Shown here: positions 6,618-15,444 of the stretch, piece after piece
How the letters are laid out: every line of letters starts with the position of its first letter
Numbering within the stretch: the first letter of the stretch is position 1
Assembly (NCBI RefSeq): GCF_023716925.1
Contig: NZ_JAMQQG010000037.1
Span: 1 to 38,835 of the forward strand
Reading direction: 5' to 3'
Length of the DNA stretch: 38,835 nucleotides
Source: Frankia sp. R82
GTDB lineage: Bacteria; Actinomycetota; Actinomycetes; Frankiales; Frankiaceae
The notes under the pieces: generated by a model
Told to the model about the DNA's origin: nothing
Seen by the model: the letters and a program-made list of their open reading frames with translations, nothing else
Database searches by the model: none
Translations under genes and position numbers: made by a program

Positions 6618-7715
6618 ATGACGACACTGACCAGTTCGGGGGCCGCCGGCGCGCAGGCGGCCCGGCCGACGACGCGGCTCGGGTTCAACACCCGGGTCTC
6701 CTTCAACGCCGGTGCGGCGGGACGCGGCCTGCGCGACGGCATCGAGCTGTTCAAAGCGGCCGAGGAGCTCGGTTACCAGTCCGGCTGGGCCTACCAGCGG
6801 CACTTCGACAACTACCTGTCCTCGCCGCTGCCGTTCTTCGCCGCCGCCGGGCAGCACACCAGTCGGATCACCTTCGGCAGCGCGGTCATTCCGATGCGCT
6901 ACCAGGAGCCGATCCTGCTGGCCGAGGCGGCCGGCACCACCGATCTGCTCACCGGCGGCCGGCTCCAGCTGGCCTTCTCCAGTGGTTCCGACGCCTGGGA
7001 CGACGTCTTCGGCGCCGTCGACACGGATGCCCGGACCGAGGGTCAGCGGCGACTGCGCCGGTTCCTGGCCGGCATCTCCGGTGAGGTGCTGCACACCGTC
7101 ACCGAGCACCGGCCGCCCGGTCCCCCGGCCGGTACCGAGCTGCGGGTGACCCCGCACAGCCCGGGCCTGCGCGAACGCATCTGGTACGGCTCCGGTCACA
7201 TCGACTCGGCGGTGAACGCGGCCCGGCTCGGGCTGCGGCTGATCACCGGGACCATCCTGCGCGGCCTGGCCGAGGGGGAGACCTTCGGTGCGTACCAGGC
7301 CCGGCTGATCGGCGAGTACCGGGCCGCCTGGACGGCCACCCACGGCACCCCGCCGCCGCCGGTCGCGGTGTCCGCGTCCGTGCTGCCCGGGCCGACCGGC
7401 GAGCTGCGCGAGACCTATGCCGCCTACGACCTGGAGCGACGTACCTACGGGCCGGCCGCGTCCCGGCCGCAGGGCGCCCTGCCGCCGGTCAGGCTCGCCG
7501 AACTGCCGCCCGGGTTCGCGGCGAGCCCGGTCTACCACGGAGATCCGGAGGCGGTGACCGCCGCGGTGCTCGCCGACCCGGGCATCTCGGTCGCCGACGA
7601 ACTGGTGCTGTTCCTGCCGCCGGCCTTCGGCCTCGACCAGAACATCCGCCTGATCACCGACCTGGCCGCCACCGTCGCCCCGGCTCTCGGCTGGACCCCG
7701 GCCGATCCTACGTAG
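6618..7715 (+). CDS. LLM-class (luciferase-like) flavin-dependent monooxygenase (365 aa)
   Basis: Bacterial luciferase-like TIM-barrel oxidoreductase that would use reduced FMN or F420. The N-terminal strand RLGFNTRVSF, the segment EELGYQSGWAYQRHFDNY, the block ITFGSAVIPMRYQEPILLAEAAGTTDLLTGGRLQLAFSSG and the late YHGDPEAVTAAVLADP element occur in family order. The ATG at 6618 is preceded by GAAGGA at 6606-6611; the much longer upstream frame has no support. Length matches the family. It lies 262 bases behind a Cys-ending leader peptide, which suggests that sulfur limitation switches it on and that it may cleave organosulfur compounds. No transporter or flavin reductase is adjacent, unlike classical ssu clusters. 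Cofactor and substrate cannot be read from sequence. Confidence 0.88.
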   Translation: MTTLTSSGAAGAQAARPTTRLGFNTRVSFNAGAAGRGLRDGIELFKAAEELGYQSGWAYQRHFDNYLSSPLPFFAAAGQHTSRITFGSAVIPMRYQEPILLAEAAGTTDLLTGGRLQLAFSSGSDAWDDVFGAVDTDARTEGQRRLRRFLAGISGEVLHTVTEHRPPGPPAGTELRVTPHSPGLRERIWYGSGHIDSAVNAARLGLRLITGTILRGLAEGETFGAYQARLIGEYRAAWTATHGTPPPPVAVSASVLPGPTGELRETYAAYDLERRTYGPAASRPQGALPPVRLAELPPGFAASPVYHGDPEAVTAAVLADPGISVADELVLFLPPAFGLDQNIRLITDLAATVAPALGWTPADPT

Positions 7716-7741
7716 GCCATGTCCGACCGGAGTTGATCGAC

Positions 7742-7747
7742 TACGCT
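7742..7747 (+). promoter_or_regulatory. Candidate -10 box of the PHP gene
   Basis: TACGCT ends seven bases before the GTG start at 7755, the spacing expected of a leaderless transcript. No good -35 box is visible. There is no Shine-Dalgarno sequence before the GTG. Confidence 0.35.
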
Positions 7748-7754
7748 TCGACGA

Positions 7755-8696
7755 GTGGATGACGGGCTCGCTGACGCGGCGCCGGACCAGCCAGGGACCG
7801 GCCTTCCGTTCGGTAGGCCTGGACGGTTCTGGCGGGGAAATCTGCATACGCATACGGACCGGTCCGACGGGGCGCTGTCGCCCGCCGAGACGGCGCGGCA
7901 CTACCGGGAGGCCGGTTACGACTTCCTGGCGATCACCGATCATTTCCGGGCCAGGTTCGGCTTTCCGGTGGTCGACACCCGTGACCTGCGCACCGACGGA
8001 TTCACCACTCTGATCGGTGCCGAGCTGCACGCACCGCGCACGGAGTTCTCCGACGAGTGGCACATCATCGCGGTCGGCCTGCCGCTGGGCTTCCCGCCGC
8101 CCGACCCCGAGGAGACCGGCCCGGCACTGGCTCGCCGGGCGCGGGCCGCGGGAGCGTTCATCGGTATGGCGCATCCGGCGGCGTCCCTGCTCACGGTGGC
8201 GGACGCCGAAAGCCTCGACTCGGCTCACGCCGTCGAGGTGTTCAACGCGCTGGCGGCGCTGGAGAACCGGGGCGACAGCTGGCATCTCACTGACATCCTG
8301 CTGGGCCGCGGGCATCGGCTGGGTGCCTATGCCGCCGACGACGCGCATTTCCAGCCGCGGGATCCGCCGGCCTGCGCCGGTTGGGTGCACGTCCGCGCCG
8401 TCTCCCTCGACCCGGACGAGCTCCTGGCCGCCCTCAAGGCCGGCCACTACTACGCGAGCACCGGCCCCGAACTGCACGATGTCGAGCTGCGCGATGGCAT
8501 GCTCACCGTCCGGTGTTCACCGGTGCGCAAGATCCTGCTGACCGGCGGCGTCCCGGGCAAGCAGGTGCTGGCGGGAAAAGAGCTGACGGAAGGCGCACTC
8601 CCGGTCGCGATGTTCGGCGACGGCCACTGCCGGGTCACCGTCGAGGACGCCGCCGGCGGCCGCGCCTGGACCAACCCCATCCACCTTCAGCCCTGA
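7755..8696 (+). CDS. PHP-domain metal-dependent phosphoesterase (313 aa)
   Basis: Polymerase-and-histidinol-phosphatase fold, a metal-dependent phosphoester hydrolase. Motif I is NLHTHTDRSDG (His31, His33, Asp38), motif II AITDH (His63), then GAELHAP with the metal-binding Glu, MAHPAAS with a further His, and DDAH late in the domain. All expected metal ligands appear present. Relatives act on small phosphate esters; some hydrolyse 3',5'-nucleoside bisphosphates, but that activity is not established here. The last 70 residues form a small beta-rich extension. The GTG start has no ribosome site but a -10 box close by. The 3' end overlaps the convergent kinase pseudogene by 10 bases. Confidence 0.88.
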   Translation: MDDGLADAAPDQPGTGLPFGRPGRFWRGNLHTHTDRSDGALSPAETARHYREAGYDFLAITDHFRARFGFPVVDTRDLRTDGFTTLIGAELHAPRTEFSDEWHIIAVGLPLGFPPPDPEETGPALARRARAAGAFIGMAHPAASLLTVADAESLDSAHAVEVFNALAALENRGDSWHLTDILLGRGHRLGAYAADDAHFQPRDPPACAGWVHVRAVSLDPDELLAALKAGHYYASTGPELHDVELRDGMLTVRCSPVRKILLTGGVPGKQVLAGKELTEGALPVAMFGDGHCRVTVEDAAGGRAWTNPIHLQP

Positions 8697-9613
8697 GGGT
8701 CGACGGCGACGAGGTCGGCGGTGGTGGGGTGGCGGCTGGTGCCGGGGAAACCGACCGTCCAGCCGGCGGCGAGCACCGCGGTGGCGAGGGCCCGGTCCGG
8801 GTCCTGGGTGCGCAGCCAGGCGTGCAGGAAACCTGCGAACAGGGCGTCACCGGCGCCGGTGGTGTCCACCACGCCGAACGGCGCCCGGGTGGCGATGACG
8901 CGGGGTTCGCGATCCGGGAGGGCCAGCAGGCAGCCCGCGGCGCCCAGGCCGACCACGACAATCCGGGCCCGGCCATGCGTCAGCACCTCCCGGGCGAACA
9001 CGGCCGGGTCCACCGTGAGGTTCTCCGCCGAGCAGAACACGATCGACGCGTGGTCGATCCAGTCCGTGAGGTAGCTGTCCTGCAGGCCGCTGGTCGCCTG
9101 CAGGTCCACGGCGATCGGAACCCGCGCGGCGGCGGCGACGGGCAGCAGGCCACGGGCGAACCCGATCGTGGAGATCGACGCCAGCGTCGCCCCGTCCACC
9201 AGCTGCTCGAACACGGAGATCGGATAGTGGCGCTCGGGCAGGTCCTTGAGATCGGTGATGATCTGCCGGCGCCCGTCCGGGTCGACGAGCACCGCCGACT
9301 GCGCGATGGCATCCGCAGTCAGAATCCCCGGACCGGTGAGCCCCGCACGGATCAGGGTTTCCCTGGCCAGCCGACCTGCATTGTCTGCCCCGAGGAACGT
9401 TGCAAGCCGCACACCACTACCCAGCGCCGCCAGGCCTCGTGCGACGTTGCTGCCAACCCCGGCCGCCTCAAGTCGCAGCGCGGTCGGCGTGTACCGCGCT
9501 GCGGTCTAGCTGACTGGGAAGCTGTCCACTGGAATCGACTGCTGTACGTTCACCACTCCGACGACCACGATCGGGCCGACGAGGTGCCCCGGCCGGACTA
9601 TGGCTGGTTCCAT
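8687..9613 (-). pseudogene. PfkB-family sugar/nucleoside kinase interrupted by an in-frame amber codon
   Basis: Reading back from the obvious C-terminal part shows a full PfkB kinase of 308 codons with one TAG at codon 36 (9506-9508). Before the stop the frame reads VVVGVVNVQQSIPVDSFPV, the typical first strand and lid region. After it come RYTPTALRLE and GVGSNVARGLAALG, the first PfkB signature. The second signature DTTGAGDALFAGF, with the catalytic Asp, is intact near the C-terminus. No frameshift is needed. The stop stands where relatives often have Tyr, so a single base change (TAC or TAT to TAG) would explain it. ATG 9613 overlaps the upstream nuclease-like gene by 16 bases, with GAGG upstream, so this is the third gene of that operon. 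A GTG at 9412 could restart a version lacking the first 68 residues, but it would lack the substrate-binding N-terminus. Substrate unknown. Confidence 0.8.
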
Positions 9614-10671
9614 GAGTTGTCGGCCTCGTCCAGGGTCAGCTGGGCCGGGAGCAGGCGGTCGGCCATGGTGTCGATCGGGGCCCGCGCCAGGAGGGAAAGC
9701 GCGTATCGCTGCTGGTCCTGGTCGGCGAGGTTGAGTTCAAGATACTCACGGCTTCGTCTGACTCTGCCACGGAGATCGCCCTTGTCGAGGATCGTGTAGA
9801 TCTCGGTGACCGCCTGCTCTCGCAGCTTGACGAGTTCCCGAGCTCGCCATCTCACGGACGTGTTGAATGTCGCCGATCGGACGGCGTCGTCGCCGGTGAT
9901 GTGGACATTGTCGGGGACGTCGGCTCGCCCGATCTCCCCCATGGAATATGTGCACAGGCGCTCACTGAGGAGGCGCTTGCAGTAAGCGAGCTCGGCTGGG
10001 GACTGGTTAGCCGCGGCTGCTGGATCGAAGGGAATTATGTAGAGTGGCCGGGCCCCGTCCTTGCTTCCCTCGGTCACCTGCACGGCTGTACACAGGTCGA
10101 GAATCTCGGTTCGTGCAGTCTTTTTGATGAGGCTGAGCTCTGCCCAGAGCCCGTCGGGCGTGATGGAGAGGCCGATGGTGCCGCTTTCGGCTGGCGACAG
10201 GCCGTGTCCGTTTAGCTCGGCGGTGAGATGCAGCAGCGTTGCGGTCTGAAGCTCCACATCCTCGGCCGGGATGACGTAGATGACGTATGCGTGTTGTGCT
10301 CCGCCAAGCGCAGCGTTCGGGTCAGAGCATGCGGCGAGCAGTTTGCGGCCCTGTTCGGCGGTCGAGCTCATCGGTGAGAAGCTGCCTGCCTTGCACTCCA
10401 GTACGAGATGGATACTGGACCGCGGATGGTTCAGGAGCACATCGGGTTCTGGTGGATCTGGTTTGAGTCCGAAGGTGACGAAGCTCTTCCTGATGGGTTC
10501 GGCCACGCCGAGTCGAGCACCGATGGAACGAAGCGCGAATCCGGCCTCTGCATACGGTGCCCGGCGACCTGGGGTGCCCCCGGCTGGCCGTTTTACCAAC
10601 CAGATGCAGGTGTTGAGCTGGAAGACGGGATCTCGTGTCAGGTGGGTTTCAGGCAACGGTCCGGGTGCCAT
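9598..10671 (-). CDS. PD-(D/E)XK nuclease-like protein (357 aa)
   Basis: The overall family is not recognised, but the N-terminal half has a plausible PD-(D/E)XK nuclease core. A Glu lies on a helix (PYAEAGFALRSIGARLG, Glu42), Asp77 in EPDVLL ends a strand, and HLVLECK carries Glu92 and Lys94. EQGRKLL follows, resembling the Gln-bearing helix of restriction-type nucleases. The remaining 200 residues are mixed alpha/beta with no known motif. It overlaps the upstream gene by 23 bases (ATG at 10671) and the downstream kinase by 16, so translation is probably coupled. GC content is visibly lower than in neighbouring purine genes, suggesting acquisition. A defence or DNA-processing role is an inference from fold and company. 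Confidence 0.65.
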   Translation of the reverse strand: MAPGPLPETHLTRDPVFQLNTCIWLVKRPAGGTPGRRAPYAEAGFALRSIGARLGVAEPIRKSFVTFGLKPDPPEPDVLLNHPRSSIHLVLECKAGSFSPMSSTAEQGRKLLAACSDPNAALGGAQHAYVIYVIPAEDVELQTATLLHLTAELNGHGLSPAESGTIGLSITPDGLWAELSLIKKTARTEILDLCTAVQVTEGSKDGARPLYIIPFDPAAAANQSPAELAYCKRLLSERLCTYSMGEIGRADVPDNVHITGDDAVRSATFNTSVRWRARELVKLREQAVTEIYTILDKGDLRGRVRRSREYLELNLADQDQQRYALSLLARAPIDTMADRLLPAQLTLDEADNSWNQP

Positions 10672-11827
10672 CCTTCGGGATCAGGGAGGAGTAGTCGCGT
10701 CCCGCCACATATGCACGGACGTTGGGATCGACATGTCGCTGGACACTCGAAAGCAGCCTGTTGATCAGGTTGCCGCAGGTACCTTCGGGCAGGACGGCAA
10801 CCAGGCGCTCTGGCGTGATCTCCAGAAGGAAAGGCTGCCAGAGATTCTGGTCGATCGCGCTCGCCTGCACCTTTCGGGTGCCGAGCCAGGTCGGAAAACC
10901 GGTGACATGAAAGCGATTTCTGGATGTACTGAAGAGACTTGTAACCCACCGGCGGAAAGTGCTCTCGAGTAGCGGGGCGCTGAACATGAACTCCGCGACT
11001 GATCCGTCGAGGGTGAGTTTTGAATTCTCTTCTCTGGCGGTGACCCACAGCAGCCGTTCGAGGTCCTTTGTGAGCTGTGAGTACATGTCGGTGACGTGCA
11101 GCAGGGCGCTTCGGTGGCCGAGGAAGGAATGACTCCTGTTCGTCACCTTGCCATCAAAATAGAGGTCGTGCCCGCCGCCGCCGAGGGCGGGAATTCTCAG
11201 GTGAGTGATCGAGCCGAGTGGCGCATATGTAGCCTGCAGCGGCGACATGCTCTGATCGATCACCTGCAGGCGGTCGATCATCGTAAACCGAGAGGTTCGC
11301 CCCTCGTCGTCCCCGTTGCCATCGCCCTCGGAATCAAACAGGGATTCGTGCTCGAAGGTTATCCGGCCATACCTGCGCCCGCTGTTTGTGGCGCGTACGT
11401 GCGCCCAGAGGGCCTTGAACGAATCCGTTGACAGCCAGATGTGGTCGAGTGCTGGATTCCTATTGACGGCTCGGTTGACGAGGGAGTCGGAAGCCTCGCT
11501 CCGCAGCAGCGTGTACAGCGCAAAAAAACGGTGGTCGAGCCGCTCGACGAGGGCGGTTCCGGATCCGTTTTCACTGATAATCCGAAAAAGTTCGGTGCTG
11601 TCCCCCACCGGCTCGGCCGTCAGGCCGCTCCGGCCGAGTAGGTGGATGAAGCCGTCGGTCCCCGGCGACGATCCGACATTCTCCAGGAGGTAGCTCTTCT
11701 GGAGGCCGCCGGGGGTCTCGCGGTCACGGTGCTCGACGGGAAGGTCGGTGGACATCCCATCGAACCAGTCGAAGTAGTCTTCCCTGGAACTGAGCGGAGG
11801 AATATCGGCCACGCGTGCCGCCGGCAT
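10649..11827 (-). CDS. Unrecognised 392-aa protein, first gene of the nuclease/kinase operon
   Basis: No family was recognised. It is predicted soluble, with no signal peptide or membrane helix. Notable stretches are RFFALYTLLRSEASDSLVNRAVN, NPALDHIWLSTDSFKALWAHV, an acidic low-complexity loop around SEGDGNGDDEG, and a C-terminal part with VTGFPTWLGTRKVQASAIDQ. Charged and aromatic residues are spread as in a folded globular protein, and base composition is less GC-rich than the host average. The start is set at ATG 11827, which has AGGGGG five bases upstream; the frame extends to a TTG at 11890 but without a ribosome site. A TAGCAT -10-like box lies about 35 bases upstream of the ATG. The stop overlaps the nuclease-like gene, so the two products probably work together. 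Confidence 0.7.
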   Translation of the reverse strand: MPAARVADIPPLSSREDYFDWFDGMSTDLPVEHRDRETPGGLQKSYLLENVGSSPGTDGFIHLLGRSGLTAEPVGDSTELFRIISENGSGTALVERLDHRFFALYTLLRSEASDSLVNRAVNRNPALDHIWLSTDSFKALWAHVRATNSGRRYGRITFEHESLFDSEGDGNGDDEGRTSRFTMIDRLQVIDQSMSPLQATYAPLGSITHLRIPALGGGGHDLYFDGKVTNRSHSFLGHRSALLHVTDMYSQLTKDLERLLWVTAREENSKLTLDGSVAEFMFSAPLLESTFRRWVTSLFSTSRNRFHVTGFPTWLGTRKVQASAIDQNLWQPFLLEITPERLVAVLPEGTCGNLINRLLSSVQRHVDPNVRAYVAGRDYSSLIPKDGTRTVA

Positions 11828-12107
11828 ACTCGCCCCCTCGCTCGTCCGATAGCCGCCAATTGTGCTGCATGCTACATCGGCCGCGTCCAAAAATCTCCGG
11901 CCCCGGCCGGCGGACTGGAGATCGGTGTTGTCCGGCAGGTACCAGGTATGGCGTCCCCGCCCTGGCTCGCTGGTGGGGCGGGCTGAGAGCGGTTTCGGGT
12001 GCGCCTGCCTGCCGGGCGGGAGCGTCCGACCGAGGAAGATACGGATCCCTCAGACGTGGCGCGGCCCGTCCGGCCTGAACCGGCTGATCACGGTGCGGCT
12101 TCCCCGG

Positions 12108-13415
12108 TCAGGTGAGCGCGGCGAGGGCGTCGAAGACGGGGGTGAGGCGTTCGGTGTAGCGCTCGGGGCGGCTGACCTCGTCCAGGCGGGGCTCGTCCAG
12201 GGGGAGGTTGCGTTCGGCGGCCTGTTTGCGCAGGGTGTCGCGGAACGGGACGCCGGTCTGCCAGGTCTCCATGGCCGCGGCCTGGGTGATGGCGTAGGCG
12301 TCCTCGCGGGACAGGCCCGTCTCGACCAGTTCGAGCAGCACCGCCGAGGTGTAGACCAGGCCGCCGGTGGCGTCCAGGTTCGCCCGCATCCGGGCGGTGT
12401 CGACGACCAGGCCGCGGACCAGGCGGGTGGTCAGGTGCAGCAGGTAGTCGACGCCGGCGGACGCGTCCGGCAGCGCCACCCGCTCGGTGGACGAGTGGGA
12501 GATGTCCCGCTCGTGCCACAGTGGCACACCCTCGAGCACCGGGACGTACTGGGCGCGGACGATCCGGGCAAGGCCGGCGATGCGCTCCGACATGATCGGG
12601 TTCTTCTTGTGCGGCATCGCCGAGGAACCCTTCTGCCCGGAGCCGAACGGCTCGGACAGTTCCCGGACCTCGGTGCGCTGGCCGTGGCGGACCTCCAGCG
12701 CGATCGCCTCACACACGGTGGCAAGCCCCGCGAGCGCGGCCACCCAGTTGGCGATGCCGTCGCGCAGCACCACCTGGGTCGCGACCGGGGTGGGGCGCAG
12801 GCCGAGCTTCTCGGCGACGTAGCTCTCGACGTCCGGCTCGATGTTGGAGTACGTCCCCACCGCACCGGAGATCTTTGCGAGGCCTACCTCCGTGCGGGCG
12901 GTGCGCAGCCGGTCGCGGCAGCGGGCCAGGCCGAACGCGAGGTCGGCGACCCGGTGGCCGAACACGGTCGGTTCGCCGTGGATGCCGTGGGTGCGTCCGA
13001 CCCGCAGCGTGTCCCGGTGTGCAAGGCCAAGATCACGCAGGGCGGCGACCAGGACGTCCGCCTTCGCCAGCAGGAGGTCGGTGGCCTCGACGAGCTGCAG
13101 GGCGAGCGCGGTGTCGAGCAGGTCCGACGACGTCATCCCGAAGTGGACGTAGGCGGCGGCCGAGCGTGGCTCGGTGTTGTCCGCCCAGGCGGACAGGAAG
13201 GCGATCACATCGTGCTGGGTGACGGCTTCGATCTCGGCGACCGCCTCGGGCGTCGGCGCGGGGGCCGCCCGGACCGGCTCGACCGAGTCGGCGGGGATCC
13301 GGCCGGCGGCGGCGTGCGCCTCGCTGACCAGCACCTCCACCTGACACCACAGCTCGTACTTGTGCGCCTCCGACCAGACCCGGCCCATCTCGGGCAGGGT
13401 GTAGCGGCCGATCAC
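12108..13415 (-). CDS. purB: Adenylosuccinate lyase
   Basis: Cleaves SAICAR to AICAR in IMP synthesis and adenylosuccinate to AMP, releasing fumarate each time. The fumarase/aspartase superfamily signature GSSAMPHKKNP is intact, on the mobile loop that holds the catalytic Ser. HFGMTSSDLLDTALALQ and VGRTHGIHGEPTVFGHR (with the conserved TxH) mark the other two active-site regions. 435 residues is normal. The N-terminus MIGRYTLPEMGRVWSE is the expected family start. The ATG overlaps the purE stop by four bases (ATGA), so translation is coupled to purE. Downstream lies a 280-base gap and then the lower-GC operon. Confidence 0.97.
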   Translation of the reverse strand: MIGRYTLPEMGRVWSEAHKYELWCQVEVLVSEAHAAAGRIPADSVEPVRAAPAPTPEAVAEIEAVTQHDVIAFLSAWADNTEPRSAAAYVHFGMTSSDLLDTALALQLVEATDLLLAKADVLVAALRDLGLAHRDTLRVGRTHGIHGEPTVFGHRVADLAFGLARCRDRLRTARTEVGLAKISGAVGTYSNIEPDVESYVAEKLGLRPTPVATQVVLRDGIANWVAALAGLATVCEAIALEVRHGQRTEVRELSEPFGSGQKGSSAMPHKKNPIMSERIAGLARIVRAQYVPVLEGVPLWHERDISHSSTERVALPDASAGVDYLLHLTTRLVRGLVVDTARMRANLDATGGLVYTSAVLLELVETGLSREDAYAITQAAAMETWQTGVPFRDTLRKQAAERNLPLDEPRLDEVSRPERYTERLTPVFDALAALT

Positions 13416-13963
13416 TGACCGGCGCCGACGGCGGTGCTGGCGCCGGCATCCGCGGTGGCGGCGAGCGCGGCCAGGCCCTCGGCGGCGTTGCGCTCGAAGT
13501 CGTCCTTGAACTCGGCGAGCTTCAGGCTCAGGTCCGGGTCGTTCAGCGCCAGGATCTGGGTGGCCAGGATCGCCGCGTTCGTCGAGTTGTTCAGCCCCAC
13601 GGTCGCGACCGGCACGCCCGGCGGCATCTGCGCGATCGCCAGCAGCGAGTCCATCCCGTCCAGCGCTCCGCCGGAGATCGGCACGCCGATGACCGGCAGC
13701 GTCGTGATCGACGCGACCGCGCCGGGCAGCGCGGCGGCCAGCCCCGCCCCGGCGATCACCACCGAGATCCCGCGGCTGCGCAGCTGGCCCACGTAGTCGG
13801 CCAGGGTGCGCGGCGCCCGGTGCGCCGAGATCGACACCTCTTCGTAGACCACGCCGAACCGCTCCAGGGTGGCCCCGGCCTTGCTCATCGTCTGGGCGTC
13901 CGACGGCGACCCGAAGACGATGGCCACCCGTGCCTGCCCCGGCGCGCTGCTGCTCTGCGACAC
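13412..13963 (-). CDS. purE: N5-carboxyaminoimidazole ribonucleotide mutase
   Basis: Class I PurE, which moves the carboxyl of N5-CAIR to C4 to give CAIR. Motifs seen are GSPSDAQTM near the N-terminus, SAHRAPRTLADY (with the catalytic His region), AGAGLAAALPGAVAS and the GVPISGGALDGMDSLLAIAQMP block that lines the active site. The GTG start has AAGGAG six bases upstream. The 183-residue length includes an Ala-rich tail after residue 160. It is coupled to purB by a 4-base overlap and follows purD after a short repeat-bearing gap. The partner purK was not seen in this window. Confidence 0.96.
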   Translation of the reverse strand: MSQSSSAPGQARVAIVFGSPSDAQTMSKAGATLERFGVVYEEVSISAHRAPRTLADYVGQLRSRGISVVIAGAGLAAALPGAVASITTLPVIGVPISGGALDGMDSLLAIAQMPPGVPVATVGLNNSTNAAILATQILALNDPDLSLKLAEFKDDFERNAAEGLAALAATADAGASTAVGAGQ

Positions 13964-14007
13964 GCTCTGCTCCTTATCCCTGTCGTTCCCGGTCGCCGTA
14001 CGTTCGC

Positions 14008-14100
14008 TCGCCGGCGATCATCTTCGCCGGCGATCATCCTCGCCGGCGGGACGCGGTGCCCGCCCGTCATCCGTCGGGCTGCCCGCCCGTCATCCGTCGG
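14008..14100. repeat. Short tandem/direct repeats between purE and purD
   Basis: A 16-bp unit TCGCCGGCGATCATCT occurs twice plus a partial copy (14008-14049). A 20-bp unit GCCCGCCCGTCATCCGTCGG then occurs twice (14058-14077, 14081-14100), the second copy covering the purD stop codon. They look like simple duplications. Confidence 0.8.
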
Positions 14101-15376
14101 AGGCGCCGCCCGGACGGCGTCCACCGTCGGTGGAGTGGCGCATCCGGGACGGATCCCCGATGTCGGTGCGGTAGTGGGCGCCGGCCAGCGAGATCCGGCT
14201 GACCGCCTCGTAGGCAGATCCTCGCGCGGATTCCAGGTTCGAGCCGATCGCCGTGACGGACAGCACGCGCCCCCCCGCCGACACCACCTGACCGTGCTCG
14301 TCCCGCCGAGTGCCGGCATGCAGGACGTCCACACCGGTGAGGGCACCGGCCGCGGCCAGGCCCCGGATCGGATCACCCAACTGCGGTGACTGCGGGTAAC
14401 CCTTGGCGGCGACGACGACGGTGATCGCGGCGCCCGAACGGAACCGCGGCGTCGCCCGTCCGGTCAGCACGTCGGTCAGCGGGGTCGCGAGCAGCGCGAG
14501 GACCGCCTGCGTCTCGGGGTCGCCGAACCGGACGTTGAACTCCACCACCCGCAGCCCTCTTGTGGTCAGCGCCAGCCCCGCATACAGCAGCCCGCTGAAC
14601 GGGGTGCCGCGCCGGGCCATCTCGTCGACTGTCGGCCGGATCACCGTCTGGACGATCTCGGTGGACAGCCCGTGCGACGCCCACGGCAACGGTGTGTACG
14701 CACCCATCCCGCCGGTGTTGGGCCCCGTGTCCCTGTCCCCGACCCGCTTGTGATCCTGGGCGGGGAGCAACGGCAGGATCGCCCCCGACTCGGTGACGAT
14801 CGCGAACAGCGACACCTCCGGCCCGTCCAGGTACTCCTCGAGGACGACCCGGTCGTCCGGCCCGCGCAGACTCGCCCGGACGGCGGCGACGGCCGCGTCG
14901 CGATCCTCGGTGACGGTGACGCCCTTACCCGCGGCCAGACCGTCGTACTTGACGACGTACGGCGGGCCGAACGCATCCAGATCCGCGAGCGCGGGCTCGA
15001 CCTCGGTGTGGTCGCGGGCGGCGGCGGTCGGCACCCCGGCGGCGCGCATCACCTGCTTCGCGAACGCCTTGCTGCCCTCCAGCCGCGCCGCTGCCGCACT
15101 CGGCCCGAACACGGTCAGCCCCCGGGCCCGCACCTCGTCCGCCGCCCCGGCGACCAACGGCACCTCCGGCCCGATCACCGTCAGGTCCGCACCCACCTGC
15201 TCGGCGAGCGCGGCGAGCGCGTCCGGATCGGCGACGTCCAGCGACCGCGGCTCGGCAAGCTCCGTCGTACCGGCGTTACCCGGTGCGCAGACCAGCGCAT
15301 CCACCCGTGGATCACGCGCCAGCGCCCGGCACAACGCGTGCTCGCGTCCACCCGAACCGACGACCAGAACCTTCAT
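14090..15376 (-). CDS. purD: Phosphoribosylamine-glycine ligase (GAR synthetase)
   Basis: ATP-grasp ligase that makes glycinamide ribonucleotide in the second step of purine synthesis. The N-terminal Rossmann-like start MKVLVVGSGGREHAL is diagnostic. The ATP-grasp part has KYDGLAAGKGVTVT, then EEYLDGPEVSLFAI, QDHKRVGDRDTGPNTGGMGAY and the metal-binding VEFNVRFGDPETQ. Its 428 residues match the family. The ATG at 15376 is chosen for its family N-terminus and the GAGGGGAG ribosome site; a longer frame upstream only translates the 15-bp repeats. First gene of the purD-purE-purB run on the minus strand. Confidence 0.97.
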   Translation of the reverse strand: MKVLVVGSGGREHALCRALARDPRVDALVCAPGNAGTTELAEPRSLDVADPDALAALAEQVGADLTVIGPEVPLVAGAADEVRARGLTVFGPSAAAARLEGSKAFAKQVMRAAGVPTAAARDHTEVEPALADLDAFGPPYVVKYDGLAAGKGVTVTEDRDAAVAAVRASLRGPDDRVVLEEYLDGPEVSLFAIVTESGAILPLLPAQDHKRVGDRDTGPNTGGMGAYTPLPWASHGLSTEIVQTVIRPTVDEMARRGTPFSGLLYAGLALTTRGLRVVEFNVRFGDPETQAVLALLATPLTDVLTGRATPRFRSGAAITVVVAAKGYPQSPQLGDPIRGLAAAGALTGVDVLHAGTRRDEHGQVVSAGGRVLSVTAIGSNLESARGSAYEAVSRISLAGAHYRTDIGDPSRMRHSTDGGRRPGGASDG

Positions 15377-15444
15377 ACGCTCCCCTCGTCGACGGCGGAC
15401 CGCCGGCACCGGCCCACGGGCGCCACCCCGGCCCGCCGGCTTCC

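Noticed and set aside
8687-9412. PfkB gene truncated at its 5' end by insertion of the two-gene nuclease unit
   Set aside because: The missing N-terminus was found in frame upstream up to ATG 9613, so the gene is whole except for one TAG codon.
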